Shown here piece after piece: positions 1 to 13,600 of a stretch of DNA of 64,000 bases. Location of the stretch: assembly GCF_002099425.1 (NCBI RefSeq), contig NW_018343992.1:680001-744000 (forward strand). The letters run 5' to 3'. Origin of the DNA: Phascolarctos cinereus (Eukaryota; Chordata; Mammalia; Diprotodontia; Phascolarctidae). A program made the translations under genes and the position numbers. How positions within the stretch are numbered: position 1 is the first letter of the stretch; each line of letters opens with the position of its first letter. The notes under the pieces were generated by a model. The model made no database searches and was not told the origin of the DNA. It was given only the letters and a program-made list of their open reading frames with translations.

Positions 1-599
1 ATAGTGACTGTCTACAGGAGGCACGTAATAAATGCTATTTGACTGACTGGCTCTCCGGACTCAGGATACTAGGATTTTGTGGATAGAGTTTACAGAATAA
101 CATAATTTACAATTGCAAGGAAACCTTTGAAGTGACCTAGTCTCTTATTGTACATAAATACTCTCCATCAGCAAGTGCTTATAGAGACCCTTCTTGAATA
201 CTTTAAGTGACAGAGAGCTTACTACCTAGTAATACTGTGTGGACTGGAGTAGTCACAAAAGCCTTTGTGGAGAAGATTGAACTTGAGCTCATATTTGAAA
301 TGAATGAGATTGTATGTTATTGGAAGGCATTCCAGTAAGGTAAGAAGAGCATGAACAAAGTCACGGAGTCATGAATGACCATGCTATACGTACAATGCAT
401 ATAGGATACGAAAAAAGGTTGGTGAATATACTGGAGAAAGCAGGGTCCTAAAACTGGTTAATTCCTAGGGCTGGAAGACATCATCTAGTTAGATGACCAT
501 TTAGATCTAAGATCATTAGAGATCTTGATCTAATTATCATTAATCTAGATTGTAGAGTCGTCTAGTCCAAGCTCCTTACTTTACAGATAAGGACACATT

Positions 600-1065
600 T
601 TTGGAATTCCTTAGGCTTTCATTTAATGCCCATCCCAATCTGACCATTATCTCCTTTTTCAGAGCCATATTTCCCATTACTCTCCTTCACGTAGTCAGTG
701 CTTCAGCCACACTGGCCTACCAATTATTCTTCTAACCTTATCTATTTATGCTTTCACATAGGCTTTCCCCTATTTTTCAAATGCGCCCCCTCCATACTTG
801 TGCTTCTTAGAATTCTTAGCTTCGTTCAGGGCTCAGGTAGTGTGACCTTTCCATGATGCTTTCATTAGTACTCCTAATTGTTAGCATGCTTTCACTCCTC
901 AAATTGGCTTGTATTTACTTCTTTGTTTGCCTCTTGTAACCCACTCAGTAGCATGTAATGTTTTACGGAGTTGGAACTGTTTCATTTTTTTTTCTTTGTA
1001 TGTCCAGGACCCAGCACAGTGTTTAATGGAAGGTACATAATAAATTCGTGTTGAATTGAATACAT
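600..1065 (+). mobile_element. L2 LINE 3' end
   Basis: Diverged copy of the L2 3' UTR. It moves from a C/T-rich stretch through ccacactggcctacc and gcttttcac-type motifs to a final block with cccagcacagtg, gtacataataaatt and gttgaattgaat, the usual L2 terminus. Confidence 0.75.
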
Positions 1066-1174
1066 AAAAATGACAATGGTGGAACAGTCGAATTGGTATT
1101 AGATTGTAGAATACTTGAAAGAAGCCAATAATTTTTCTTGTGTTATCTAGATAAGTAATTTCTCCCAAATGATA

Positions 1175-1345
1175 TAATGTAGCAGAGTCTCATGGATAAA
1201 AGGCCTTGAAATTAAGTTCAAGCCCTACCTCTGATGCATATTGACTAAGTGACTCTAGGAAAATCACAATCTCTCAGTGACCCAGGCAATTGCTTAGGGC
1301 TCTAAGTTGTTCATGCTTTTCTAAGTTGTACCAGCAGACAGTTTC
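1175..1345 (+). mobile_element. MAR1/THER-type SINE fragment
   Basis: Shows gttcaagccctacctctgatgc, gtgactctagg and a tail with gctctaagttg, matching the MAR1-type tRNA-SINE core and 3' region on the plus strand. Diverged, head missing. Confidence 0.55.
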
Positions 1346-1609
1346 CACAACATGAGTTGTCCAAGTAGATGAAGTCATTGGCTTGTTCTGAAACAAACCA
1401 AACAAAAAACCTACATAATGCCTTAAGCCAATTAAAACATACATCCCTGGAAGGTCTTTAAGGAATAATTATACTGATAGGAAGTTGAAAATTGTAACAG
1501 TGGTAAAGGAGTTATTTTAGGGCTGATGGATATTTTGGCAAAGCTCAAATAATACCCTGTATGCTCTCTACTCTGCCTCTGAATAACCCTTGTTGATCTC
1601 ATACCACAT

Positions 1610-1616
1610 GGGTGTG

Positions 1617-1656
<40 letters not shown>

Positions 1657-1661
1657 TGTGT
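1610..1661 (+). repeat. (GT)n microsatellite
   Basis: About 50 bp of GT with two GG/TT interruptions. Likely polymorphic. Confidence 0.95.
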
Positions 1662-2149
1662 ATCTGTATTGCTTGTATATGCGTGGAAGCAAGAATAAAA
1701 AGAAAGAGGAATGGTGAGGGAGATATAAATGAAGATATATTTTATTAAATTACTATTCCCATAGCAAAGTTTTTAATTTAATTACTTTTCCAGGTCATGG
1801 CACTTGGAAACAGAAAAAAAATGACAAATACTCAGTTCTAAGTCCTTCAAGATGCAGATTTGAAGGTGGAGTGATTTTTGAACAATTAATGCCTAGCACC
1901 CACAATTAAACAAGGTGTGCACGTTGCATCAGTTCTGATCTGAAAACCAGATTTGGACTTGAGATATGGCTGGAGAAAAATTAAAACAGAAGATTCCTAT
2001 ACCTTTACTGCTGATTTCAAAATCAACCTTTAGCTCTTTCTTCTTTTACCACAGAAACAAGAACCCATACTTAAGCCTCTGAGTTGCAGTATTCACAACC
2101 TCACAAAAAAACCACAAACCTACTAATCAGTATAAATTAAAAATGAAAT

Positions 2150-2780
2150 CTGTGAATTAGTCTAGTTATTTTGGAAATCAACTCAGCATGACACACAAAA
2201 AGTCCCTAAAATGTGCATACCCATTGATCCAGTGATATATCTCCTAAGCCTAAATCCCAAAGAGATCAAAGAAGGAGGAAAAGGACCTATGCATACAAAA
2301 AGTATTTAGGATAACTCTTTTTCCAAAGGCAAAGAACTGAAAACAAAGTAAGGGAGTTCCCATCATCTGGGGAATGGTTATACAAATTAGTGTATGAATA
2401 TAAAGTAACATCATTGTGCTGTAAAAAAATGATGAAAAGGATGGGTTCAGAGAAACCTGGAAAATTCGTATAAACTGATGCAAAGTGAAAACCAGAGACC
2501 AAATATATAATAACAATAACATTATAAAGACAGATGACTTTGAAAGACAATATCCAATCAATGCAATGACTAACCACAATTCTGGCAGATCTATGATACC
2601 CACCTCCAATGGAGATAGACTTAGGACAAGGAATGAGACAGCCATTTTTGGACATGGACAATGGACATATTTGCTTTGCTTGACCATGCCTTTTTGTTAC
2701 AAGTGTTTTCTTTTTCTTTTAAGATAGGTGTGAAGAGTGAGAAGGAGAGAATGCTTAATTGGAAAATAAAATGAAGCAAA
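2150..2780 (+). mobile_element. LINE-1 3' end (marsupial type)
   Basis: Matches the recalled marsupial L1 3' terminus: a block like ORF2's end (tgtgcatacccattgatccagtg, cccaaagagatcaaagaagg), then catctggggaatgg, then a 3' UTR ending in an A-rich stretch near 2760-2780. Old and diverged. Confidence 0.65.
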
Positions 2781-2824
2781 AAGAGTATAAGTAGTGTTTT
2801 GAATTATATATTCAAGATGTGCCT

Positions 2825-3020
2825 GGCCCATGACTGGCATTAGGTAGCTGCCTGTCTGAGAAGCAGGATGATATAGTGGACGGAGGGTCATACCTGACTC
2901 TCCAGGTATGTCTCTTGAATATATGTGACCCTGGGCAAGTTGCCAATCTACACAGCTTGACGGAGCTTCCATACCTAGAATCACCTCTTCTAAAGATAAA
3001 CTCGTAGGTCTGAACCAACC
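2825..3020 (+). mobile_element. Probable tRNA-derived SINE
   Basis: Has gatatagtggacgga, catacctgactc and gtgaccctgggcaagt in the order of a MIR/MAR1 core on the plus strand. Ends near a C run followed by an A run at about 3032-3050. Confidence 0.5.
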
Positions 3021-3531
3021 CTCTCAGCCTCCCCCCCCCAAAAAAAAAATCTTCTTGCCTTTTAGAGCAATGTTAAGTTGAAGATTCTGTTTTAAGTTTC
3101 AGGCTGTTCATTTAATATATTAAACCTATTCACCCTAGACTGTGTAAATAATTTCTAGGAGTAGGCTTTTAAGTCTAGGGGCCTTCCCAGTGTGACTTCT
3201 GAAAGGTTGACTGTGAATCAGTCATATTAAACTACAAATGGATGCAGAAGGATTTTTGATGGACTTCATGATGGACCACCTGAAAGCCGCGTTTTCTCAC
3301 TTTGGTATGGCAAGAATCAAAACACTTCCTTTAGTCTCTACCACCCACCCCCGTCTTAATATAGATCTCCCTTAATTTCACAAATTCAGTTGGATTGGAT
3401 TTCATAGTGGCTGCCATCAGAGGTTAACGAAGGAGATAGTGAAATGTAAAAAGTACATGCATTCTTGTGGGGGCAAAGCTAAAGGTATAAATTTGAAATG
3501 TAGGGATTCAAGGAAAAATAAAATATTTCCA

Positions 3532-3572
3532 TGTGTGTATGTGTGTATGTGTGTGTGTGTGTATGTATATAA
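3532..3572 (+). repeat. (TG)n/(TATG) microsatellite
   Basis: Short imperfect TG/TATG tract, continuing into an AT-rich run. Confidence 0.85.
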
Positions 3573-3849
3573 AAAATATATATGAACTAATTCTACCGAG
3601 GGGAAATATATCCCATATTACTTCTGTGCTTAAATAGAGTTGACTGTGGGGAAAGAAAACTTTAAGTAGCAAAAGTCATGAAAAACAGTTTGGATATGGG
3701 TTTTGTTTTTAAAATTTAGTTTGGCTGTACCAAATGCCAGGAAAAACCATGGAATGCACTTATATAAATATTTGACCTTATGTTAATATAAACTCAAGCC
3801 TAACCATGATTTACAAATTCTGCTTGTGAAAGTTTCTCATAAACGTCTG

Positions 3850-4045
3850 AATGGGCAGCAGTACTGGACAGTTAGTGGAATGAGTAGAATGACTCTGAGA
3901 GTCAGAGTGTCAAGTCTAGTTCCAATCCTGTTACTAATTAGCCAGGGAAAAGCTATTTAATCTTTCACTCTTCAGTGTCTTCATCTATAAAATGGTGGAA
4001 GTGGCTCAGATGATATTTAAGGTCCCTTTCAGCTCCAGAATTCAG
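3850..4045 (+). mobile_element. MIR-type SINE
   Basis: Core agtctagttccaatcctgttac, then catctataaaatggtgg and aaggtccctttcagctccag, typical of an ancient plus-strand MIR. It ends about 170 bp from exon 10. Confidence 0.65.
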
Positions 4046-4217
4046 CTCAAGAATGAAAACTTTTCTTTAAATCCTGCTGCTGAATAACTAAAAAGAAATA
4101 TGAGTGGTAGAACCTGTCTTGAATGCATATATTTGCAACAAACTATTCTAATATCAAGTCAACAAAGAAACTACATGTGCAACACCTATACTCGGAAAAT
4201 GAATTGCAAATGCTCAC

Positions 4218-4330
4218 CTCTCTGGTCACGAAGCATTCGATTGGATAAGTCAAAATGACAGTGATTCCATAACAAAATCGTCCAAAGTTAACTAGGTCAT
4301 CATTTCTGCAATAATTTTCAAACAAATCTC
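4218..4330 (-). CDS. SLC38A11: SLC38A11 coding exon 10 (residues 286-323)
   Basis: Acceptor ttattccccag|GAGATTTG and donor CCAGAGAG|gtgagc. The 113 nt end in phase 0. The peptide is [20 protein letters not shown] followed by [18 protein letters not shown], differing from human at only a few positions. LINE-derived sequence begins about 30-40 nt upstream of the acceptor. The next exon, expected to start VIANVFF, was not found in 1-4217. Confidence 0.97.
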
Positions 4331-7300
4331 CTGGGGAATAACATAAAATTGAAGTATTTAATAACTCAATAAACCTGAGAAGATTTGTATGAACTGATAC
4401 AGAATGAAATGAGCAGAACCAGAAGAACAACTTATACTAAAACATCAATACTGTAATAAATGAACAATTCTGGAAGACTTAAGAATTCTGATAGAGTGTT
4501 CAACATGATTCTAGAGGACTTATGATTAAGAATAATGCCCATCTCATGACAGAGAAATGATAAGGATGAGACATGCATTTTTAGACACGGCCAACATGGG
4601 CATTTGGTTTTTTTTGACTATACTTATTGTGATACAAAGGTTTTATTTTTCTCTCAGTGGTTTAGGGCAGGCAGAAGATGGGAAAATGCCTGATAATTGA
4701 AAAATTAAAAATATTAGTGATAGCTAGTTATCAGGGGGATAGCCTTTTCTTGTTCTCACCACTTATTTTTGGTGGCCTAACTACAAATTACTTTTGAAAG
4801 CTGTCTTGGAAGAGTTTCTGCCTGCTTGCAATATTTTTCTTTTTCTTTTTTTTTTCAATATTTTTCCTTTGACTTAGGAGCTCCGGATTTGGGGAGCTCT
4901 GGATTTTGACCATGACATTCCTTAAAGTTTTCATTTTGGGCTTTCTTTCAGGTGGTGATTGGTGGGTTCCCTGATCAATGCAATGACCCACTGTGACTTC
5001 AGAAGTCCAGTGACAGAAAATGCTACCCACTTCCTAACAGAGAGATGACAGATTAAACATGCAGCATGAAAAACATTTATGGTCAATATGAGAATTTGTT
5101 TTGCTGAAGTAGGCATATTTGTTACAAGGGTTGTTTTTTTTTTCCTGGGGGGAGGAAAGAAAATAAATATTTGTTAATTGAAAATAAAATTTAAAAAGCG
5201 GAAAAAAACCTATATCGGAAAACTCTGGAATTAGCTTAACAAAATGTCCTCATGCTCCTTGCTTCTGATTATTCAATTAATAATAGAAAGAAAAATTTCT
5301 GGTTAAAATAAACAAGTTTTCTTTTGAAGTGTTATTCTCAGAACAAGGACAGCTCCCAAAGGAAGTGGAAAGACAGACATCTGGAGACCTGCATTTCCTG
5401 AATACTACATTACAAGATCTAAGCACAGTTTCTAACATGGGGAGGAATTTCAGACATTATCCTTCTTGGCATTTAGGAGCTCTTGGTCCATTTATTGTTA
5501 ACAGAAAAAAAAATGAGATACAAGCTTCCGTAGACAACATTATATGGCATCAGGACAAAGAGAAATGACAGAGTAATTATACCTTTAAAAAACTGCATTA
5601 GTGACTTTATATCTCCATCAAAATAGGCGTTTTCAAGAGACAGCATTATCACCTCTGAACAATTTAGAGAAGAGGATGCAGAGAAAAAGGCAGGAAAGGG
5701 GAGGGGAATGATAAAAGAATAGTTATTTAGGGCTTGTCCTTTTCAGCATAAAGTGTTTTTCCTGCTTTTAAATTATTTGGCCACCTTGTTTCAATCAACC
5801 CAGATGGAAAACTAGATTAAAATCACATATCCTATTCAATCATTCCAAAAGGAAAAGAAGGGAAAACAACTTCTGAATTTTTTCTTTCAAATGCCAAACC
5901 TGCTTATGAATGTAAGTATGATTCCTCTAATTCCTCTCACGATAGCTTCCTTCAGACATTGAAAAGCTTTTGTGGGGCAGAGGGCTTAGATTTGTTCCAT
6001 TTGGCCCCAGAGGAGAGAACCATCATGACCCATGGACACAAACCTCAAAGAGGCACATTTAGATTCCAGGTCAGGTCTTGACAATTAGAGGAGAATTCCC
6101 AAAAGCAGAATAGGCTTCCTCTGGAGGTAGTGAGTTACTCCTCCCTGGATGCCTTCAAACAAAGGCTGGCTATTCATTTGTTGGGCACGTGATAGAAGGG
6201 ATTCTTTTCTCAGGTATGGATGGGACTAGATGGCCTTTTGCGTTTCTGTCCTATTCTGAAATTCAGATTCTGGGATCTTAAACATTAGCAGTATTCTTAG
6301 TTGGTGCCAGGGGAGCTGCAGTTTAAGAGTGGTGATGATGGTTCTGAGATTGTCATGGTTGAATTACAAATAAAACTAGTTTGTGTTTTTAATGTGTTGT
6401 AGCTTTATTCTTTTTTCTATTTAACTTTTATTCTTATGAAGCTAGTGTGGTATAGCAGATAGAGAGCTGGCCTCAAAGCCAGGAGGACCTGAGTTCAAAT
6501 CCCACCTCTGATACATGCTGGCTATGTGACCATGGGCAAGTCACTTAGCCTCTAGGAAACTCTCTCAGATTTTAAGTTGCAGCAAAAATGCTGACTTGCA
6601 CTGAAAGAAGGAGTTTTCTCATCTGGGAGTTCCACACTGTCAATAAAATCACAGGTCCAGTCCAGTTCTCATTTCTATTGCTAGTAAAAAGATGAAAGCT
6701 ATTTCCATCAGGTGATCGACATGAACAATGGTACAGGGATATGAATGAGTATGGTGTGTTTGGTGAACAGTAAATAGACCTATCCAGTGATTCATGAAGG
6801 AGGGTGATGGGGCATAAGTTTAGAAGGGTATTTTGGGAATTGTACACAAAGCTGGGGAGCTGATTTTTATCCAGTGGGCAGTGGGAACCATCTAAGGTTT
6901 CCAAGCAGGGAACTGACATGAAGATAACTGGGTTTTGGGAAGATTAAGCCCACAGTGTGTAACATGAATTGAAGGTGAGGTCACCCAGGGACAGAGAAGC
7001 CAGCTAAGAGTCTAGCCATGAAGTAAGTGTGGTCTTAACTAGGGGGATGGCCGTGATGATGGAAACGAGTAAACAGAGAGAGGCTGGGGAAGGAAGACGC
7101 AACAGGCCTTGGTGACTAAAGGGGTTATGTGGGAGGTTTCAAAGAGCAATTCACTATTGGAGAAAAATGAAACCACTGAGAAAAATGTGCAAAGCAGCAA
7201 GAAGAGGTAGATTGGTGAGGGAATAGGATGAGTTTAGTGGGAGATTGAGTTTTAGGCAGTGTGGCATAGGCAACCAGCATGGAGGAGTTAACACTTCTGG

Positions 7301-10300
7301 AGGAAAGGAGAGGATGAACAGGGAGATACGTGAGAGGAGGAGTTAAATTAAAAATAAGAAAATATTAAATACTTCCCGGCAAACAATGAAGTATAAGCTT
7401 GCATCTCTCACTGTACCTTGTGTGTGGCCAGTAAATGTCAGATAACCAGAGGTAGCAAACAGCACACTGATAAATGCAGAAATCATGACTGATGCATGAA
7501 TGACCTGAGACCACTTAGCCACTGTGGGTTCCTCCAGGGAACCATAAACTAAGAAGCTGTTATGGTGGCAGATGAATGCTATAATGGAAAATAATGAGAG
7601 CATTAATAAAACACACTCCGTATTTGACCCACGGTTCTCTTCTTTATTCCAGAAAAGATTGAGAGACATTTGCCTCTGGGGAAGCCTAAAGAGTGATAGT
7701 CTAAATCAACTAATTATAAGTAGGCCAATGAAACTTTCTTTTACACTTCTACGAACAAAAAGCCCCCTACTCACACCAGGTCTGTGTGGTAGTCTTATGT
7801 CATCTCTGACAAAAAAAATCCTCTTGGATGGAACATTGGAAAATCGTACCTTTTCCTGTCAGTCTCCCTGGATAATCTCGGGTCCAAATAATAGAGCAGT
7901 TTTACAATACCAGGCAACTAATAACAAGTATCACCCAAAGCTTGGGAAGAATATCATGACACCAAGCTAAGAAATATAATTGTCATAATAGAATTACTGT
8001 GCTTGGAAGGGATTTATCTACGTGTAAACAGAGACTTTGGTGATGAATGGGAAGGGCTCACATGCCACTGATAGGAAAGCTAAAGTACTAGACATCTAAA
8101 AATGAACCAAAGTGCTTTTACACTGTACAGATACCCACAGGCTGAACAAAGATCTGTATTACTCACTTACTGAATGACATAATGCCAACCGCTTGAATTG
8201 CACTGGGCTTTGCAAAAACCCAAGCATCTTCTGTTCTTGATCTAGGGGGAAGAGTTTTAATATTAGTTTTTAAACAATGTTGCATGATTAAAAGTGATAA
8301 AAGAATAAGATTATCAGAGATTGCTTGAGATGCTTCACACATTTAAATTCTGTTTTGCCAAGGTAATGTGTAAAAAAGTATTCCCTTATCCCTAATTAGC
8401 TGCAATAATAAACAAAATACAGAAAAAAGGTGAGATAATAGGAAATTCTGATTATTTTTCTCCACACTCCATCTTCCACTGTAGGGCAATACCCAAGCAG
8501 GCTTTATACTTCTATGAGAAATAGACTTTCACATATACTTTTATATTATGGGGAAGGGAGGAAGGAAGGGAATGAGCATTTATTAAGTGCCTACTGTATC
8601 TAGGTATGGTACAAAGCACTTTACAAATATTATCACATTTGATATTATTATCATGGATGGATGATCAATAAAAAACATGGTCCTTTTCCCTCCTCCATCA
8701 TTCTTTATGTGTCTATGCCTAGGTCATTCTGGCAAGTTGGCCCTGCATGGATTCTAAAAGTCCTTGCTTACCCTTAAATAGAAGATTGTAGATCTTGAAC
8801 TGGAAGGCACCTTGGAAGTTATCTAGTCCAATTCTCTCATTTTATAGATGAAGAAAACAGGAACCAGAAAGGCAAAATGATTTTTTTGCCAAGAGTCATA
8901 TTGATAATAAGTGGAGGAGGGGTAAACGGGAAGAGAGAGAAAGGAAAAAGGAGACAGAGATAGAGAGATTTGAACCCAGATCCTCTGACTCCAACTCCAT
9001 TGCTGTTTCAACCATATCACAAAATGTCTGTGGATTTACCCATTAAGGGAACTATGATTTTAAATGGATTAAGTTAAGGCATTATGTTTGCTTGGCAGGG
9101 CAGAGAGCCAAGGGAGCAAATAGTAGTAACTAGTTAACACCTTTAATAGATTACTTTAGCCGATTAAGCCATTACTATCCCAACTCTCCTTACTGAGAGA
9201 GCCAGGCTCTATGGGTCACAGGATGGGTGAATTTTGCCGGAGGGGAGAAAGTAGCAAAGAGTCTGGATCCTAAATTGATGCTGTGGAAAGGCAGAATGAG
9301 GTGCCACAATAATTACGATCTTGGACAGCATAAGGGTGCCAGGAATATTAATTTAGACTTATGGGTTCTTCACTTGGGGCCCACAAACTTTGTTCTCTTA
9401 TATTTTGAGAAATGTGTTTCAATATAATTAATTTCCTTTGTAATCCTATGTATTTTAGTTTATGCATTTGAAAACATTCTAAAAAGAGGTCCATAGGCTT
9501 CACCAGACTCTGTAAGGGGTCTATGATACAAAAAAGGATTAAAATCCCCCGATCTAGAGAGATTAGATTTGAACACAAAGTTTCTCTATATATAGTCATT
9601 CAGTTCAATCCACTGAATAAGCATTTGCTAAATGTCTCCTATGTCTCACACATTGTGCCATGAGCTGGCAGACAAAAATGAGACAGTTCCTGGCTTCAAG
9701 TGGCTTACATTTTAGTGATTACATATTTAAGATCAAATGGTTCTGTGACCTCAATGACATTGATTGTAACCTATCCATGTCTGTTCATCCTGTGCAACAA
9801 TTCTCCAAGTCCTCCTATAATTTCACTATAAGAGATCAACCCAAAAGGCTGGGTATCTTCCTCAATTTCTCTTAGCATCTCTAAGATATCTGTGGAACAC
9901 ATGGGCTGTCTATGTTATCCCTCCCTCTCTTACCATGTAATCAACCCATCTTCTTTTTTGCTCATACCTTTCTTGTATGACATAGATTTACAGAATCATA
10001 AAATGTTAGACTTGGATGGTACTTTAGAGATGATTTAATTTAAGGGTTATTAATGTGGGTATGTATATCTGTCAAATGAAGTCTATGGACTTCACTTGCT
10101 TTCAAATGCTTTTAATAATGTTTTTAAATGCATGAAATAAAATATATAGGATTGCAAAGGAAGCCAATTATATTCACTGGTAATCAAAATATATATTTTT
10201 AAAAACAGGTTCATAGGCCTTAGGTTAAAATCCCCTGATCTCCATTCTCTTCTCAGATGAGGAAGCAGGGACCAAATTTCATGTTTAGTCTTCGTAATGG

Positions 10301-10579
10301 GGCTGGAGTAGAGCTAGAAAGCACTTTCTTCCTCCTGACTTGGTAGAAACTCTGCATCTCTCCACCTTAATGGGCCACCATTCCAGAAAAGTGAGATGGC
10401 CAGCACAGACACAGGAGAGCTTTAAAGAGAAGGAAGCCTGCATGTCAGCCTGCTGCCTGCTACTAATTAGCCTGCTTCAACTCCCACAGATTTTTGAGTG
10501 GGAGATGCTGCCACCTGCTGCCTCCATCACTGCATTAAGAATGAACAAACAGCCATACCTGTCAACCTTCCCTATTAAT

Positions 10580-10643
<64 letters not shown>

Positions 10644-13600
10644 TAATTTGTCTGATTTCCTAATCATGACTCAGCTCTGCCAGAACCAACTGACAACTGT
10701 CGAAACTCAAAGATTGCCAGGCTTTCCAAGGCTTTTGAAATGATTTTTCTCTCCCTATTAGCTGCCTGCATTTGAAACCTCTGCTTTTCCAATGGAAAAA
10801 AATTCTGACAATAATCCCCTTTCCAAAGCTTTGGACTTACTTAAAAATTGGGAGGTAGCTTTCCATTCTCCTCCTCCCTTTGACTTTTATGTTATCCAAA
10901 AATAACAAAGCCTTCCTTTCTGTTTCTATCCAATTTGGGCAAAAGCAGGGAAAGAGAAGGAGGGAGGCACAGGTAAAGGTAGGTAAAATCCATATGGCCA
11001 AACTTAGAGAAGGAGAAAGAAGTGTTGGGTATGGTTTTTTTCCCAATGCAACAAACTTATAGGCAATTTGAAAGAACTTATCAATTATGCTTTGGGTAAC
11101 TATCAGCTGCAAGTTGTTCATGTAGTTGCTCCATGTTTTAATACTGTACACTGGAAAGTGGGGTTTGGGGAGGAAGGTAATAGCAAGTCATTAAAATTCT
11201 TCTAGGGGGCAGCTACATGGCATAGTGGATAGAGCACTGGCCCTGGAGTCAGGAGGTCCTGAGTTCAAATCTGACATCAGACCAAAAACTTGACACTTAC
11301 TAGCTGTGTGACCCTGGGCAAGTCACTTAACTCCAACTGCCTGAAAATAAGGGGGAAAAAACCATTCTAGATGAATTTCATTACCTGGGGCTTAGACTAG
11401 TTGGATTTCAAGATCTCTTCTAAGTTACAACTATTACGAACCTTGTTTTTTTTACTCACTGCACTTAAGTGAGGCAGCATAGTGAAGTGGATAGAGAGCA
11501 ATTCTTGAAGTAAGGAACAACCTGAGTTCAAGTCCCAACTCTGACATGAACAGGCCATATGACTGTAAAAAGTCATTTATTTAATATCTCAGAAGCAGCT
11601 AAGATTATGTGTTGTAGAGAATTCATGGACCCACATTGGAATAGGAAGTTTCCTCACTCAGTAACTGATGGATAGTTCCCATCCCCAACTTCTTCTCTTT
11701 TACAATAGACCTGTGGATAGCTGAGGATGTGCAGATAGCATCAGATAATAATAATAATAATAATAGCTAGCATTTGTAGAACTTTTTAAAGTTTTCAAAG
11801 TGTTATATAAATATTAACTCATTTGATACAACCACCCGGGAAGTAGAAGCCAATTTTATTCCCATTGTTATAAATTAGGAAACTGAGGTAAACAGAGGTT
11901 AAGTCACCTTCCTAGGATCATACAATTAGTAAGTATCTGAGACTGGACTTGATCTCAGGTCTTCCTGATGCCAGGTCCAGAGCTCTATCCACTGTATCAC
12001 CTAGCTGTCTGGCTGGTAGGAGTTATTGTCTTTGAAGAAGAGATGAGAACATCCTGGACAACAGAACAGATGACATTTTCTTTGGATGACTTTCTGTTGG
12101 ATGGACTTTTATCCATTTTTGCTTGCATAATGCTTTGTATCTCTAAGGAGGATCACTTTGGAGTCTAGTTAGGAAATATTTAGCAAAGGCTCCTTTTGCA
12201 CCTTAGCATCCACCATGGCTTTCTAGGTTCCTTTTGACTTTGCCATTTGGCTTTATGTGAATCATTTAAACCGGATAGTGGCTATGAAGCTTGCTAAGTC
12301 ACAGGAGACTTTCCTTAGTGTCTCAGACACATTCCCCAGGAAGGCAGCTACCTTCTCTGTTAATATCAACTTGACAAATAGCTGCCTTGGTAAGACTCAG
12401 CAGGAGGTGTCCCTTACAGGACGATCTCTCTTCTGGAAACACCTGTGTATCCACGGCAAGAAAAACAGGTGCTTTCTCTTCAGAAAATCCAGTTACCTTG
12501 CCCCTTACTAGAAGAAGAGCCTGCTAATTATTCTTTAGCTCTAAGGGTTTTTCTTTTTAGTGGTCAGCCTCTTCTTCTGTGTCACCCTATTCCACCTTCC
12601 TTCTCTATTACAAACAACTCAAAATATCATTATGCTTCTTCAGATTTTTTTTCTTCTTTCTTTTTACCTGGAAGCCCTTCTTCAAATTTTTTTTATAAAA
12701 AGGCTTCTTCATTGTTCCTGATAGTCTGGGGATTAGAGAAGTGATTCTCTAAACCTTTTATTTTTCCTATCAGAAGGGAGACCAACAGCATTTTTAGATT
12801 TTAAACATAGATATCAATTTACCGGAAATAGAAGTGTAATTCCTAGTCCTCTGTTGTCAGTAGCTCTTGTGCTGAATTGTGACGGCAAACTTATGTGTGG
12901 ACCACACCCATGTGCCTCTTGGGGGCTTCTGAGCATGCATTATCATAGAGCCTCCTTTCCTTTTTACTTAAGATGAGGCTAGCTTCTCCAACTGTCTTCG
13001 AATGACAATTATCAGCTTTCCAAATGTTGATAAGGGAAATTTTGGCAGTCAACAGACATGGGTTTTCTTTCGACATGGAACTCTCAGCAAGGAAATTCCC
13101 TTTACCCATTCAGATCAGCACCTTCTCTGCAATGTATAATCTTAGAGAATTTCCTGGGACACTGAGAGGTTAAGTGACTTGTCTATGTTCACATAACCAG
13201 GATGTCTCAGAGAGGGGACTTGAATCCAAGTCTTTCCAGCTTCCAGGCCAGTTCTGTATCATGCCATGCTCCCTCTCATGTATATTCATAATAAAATCAA
13301 ATGCACACTAAGGATTTTTATAGATTATTATAGTTTGTGATATGTATTGTGCCACTTCTTTTTTAAGATAGTATAGAAATACAGATAGAGAATATTTTTA
13401 TTATTATTATCTGATGCTATCTGTACATCCTCAGCTATCCACACCTCTATTGTAAAAGAGAAGTTGGGAATGGGAACTATCCATTACCTGGAGCCGAGAT
13501 ACCTATATTAAAATCCTCCCTCAGATACTTCCTAGTTTTGTAGTCATGAAAAAGTCACTTAATTTCTCAGGGCCTCAGTTTCCTCATATGCAAACTGGGG

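Larger units (their letters stand above)
1..4217. other. SLC38A11 intron 10 (partial): repeats, no exon found
   Basis: Non-coding. It holds an L2 tail, ancient MIR-type pieces, a TG microsatellite and a LINE-1 3' end, listed separately. Positions 470-600 resemble a minus-strand MIR with an AT-rich internally palindromic insert (several copies of gatcta or its complement near 500-555). I see nothing recognisable at 60-470, 1350-1600, 1700-2150 and 3060-3830. The missing C-terminal SLC38A11 exons are not here as far as I can read. Confidence 0.7.
4331..7416. other. SLC38A11 intron 9
   Basis: Holds two LINE-1 3' tails, a CR1/L3 tail, a MAR1-type SINE and an ancient dispersed repeat, listed separately. 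Positions 5210-6030 show no recognisable element beyond A/T-rich sequence. Positions 4790-4990 look repeat-derived on the minus strand (a short frame with [11 protein letters not shown] recalls LINE ORF1 C-termini), but the match is too weak to name. Confidence 0.6.

Noticed and set aside
4788-5030. Frame with [11 protein letters not shown] resembling a LINE ORF1 C-terminus
   Set aside because: Similarity is limited to a few residues; repeat origin is likely but not nameable.
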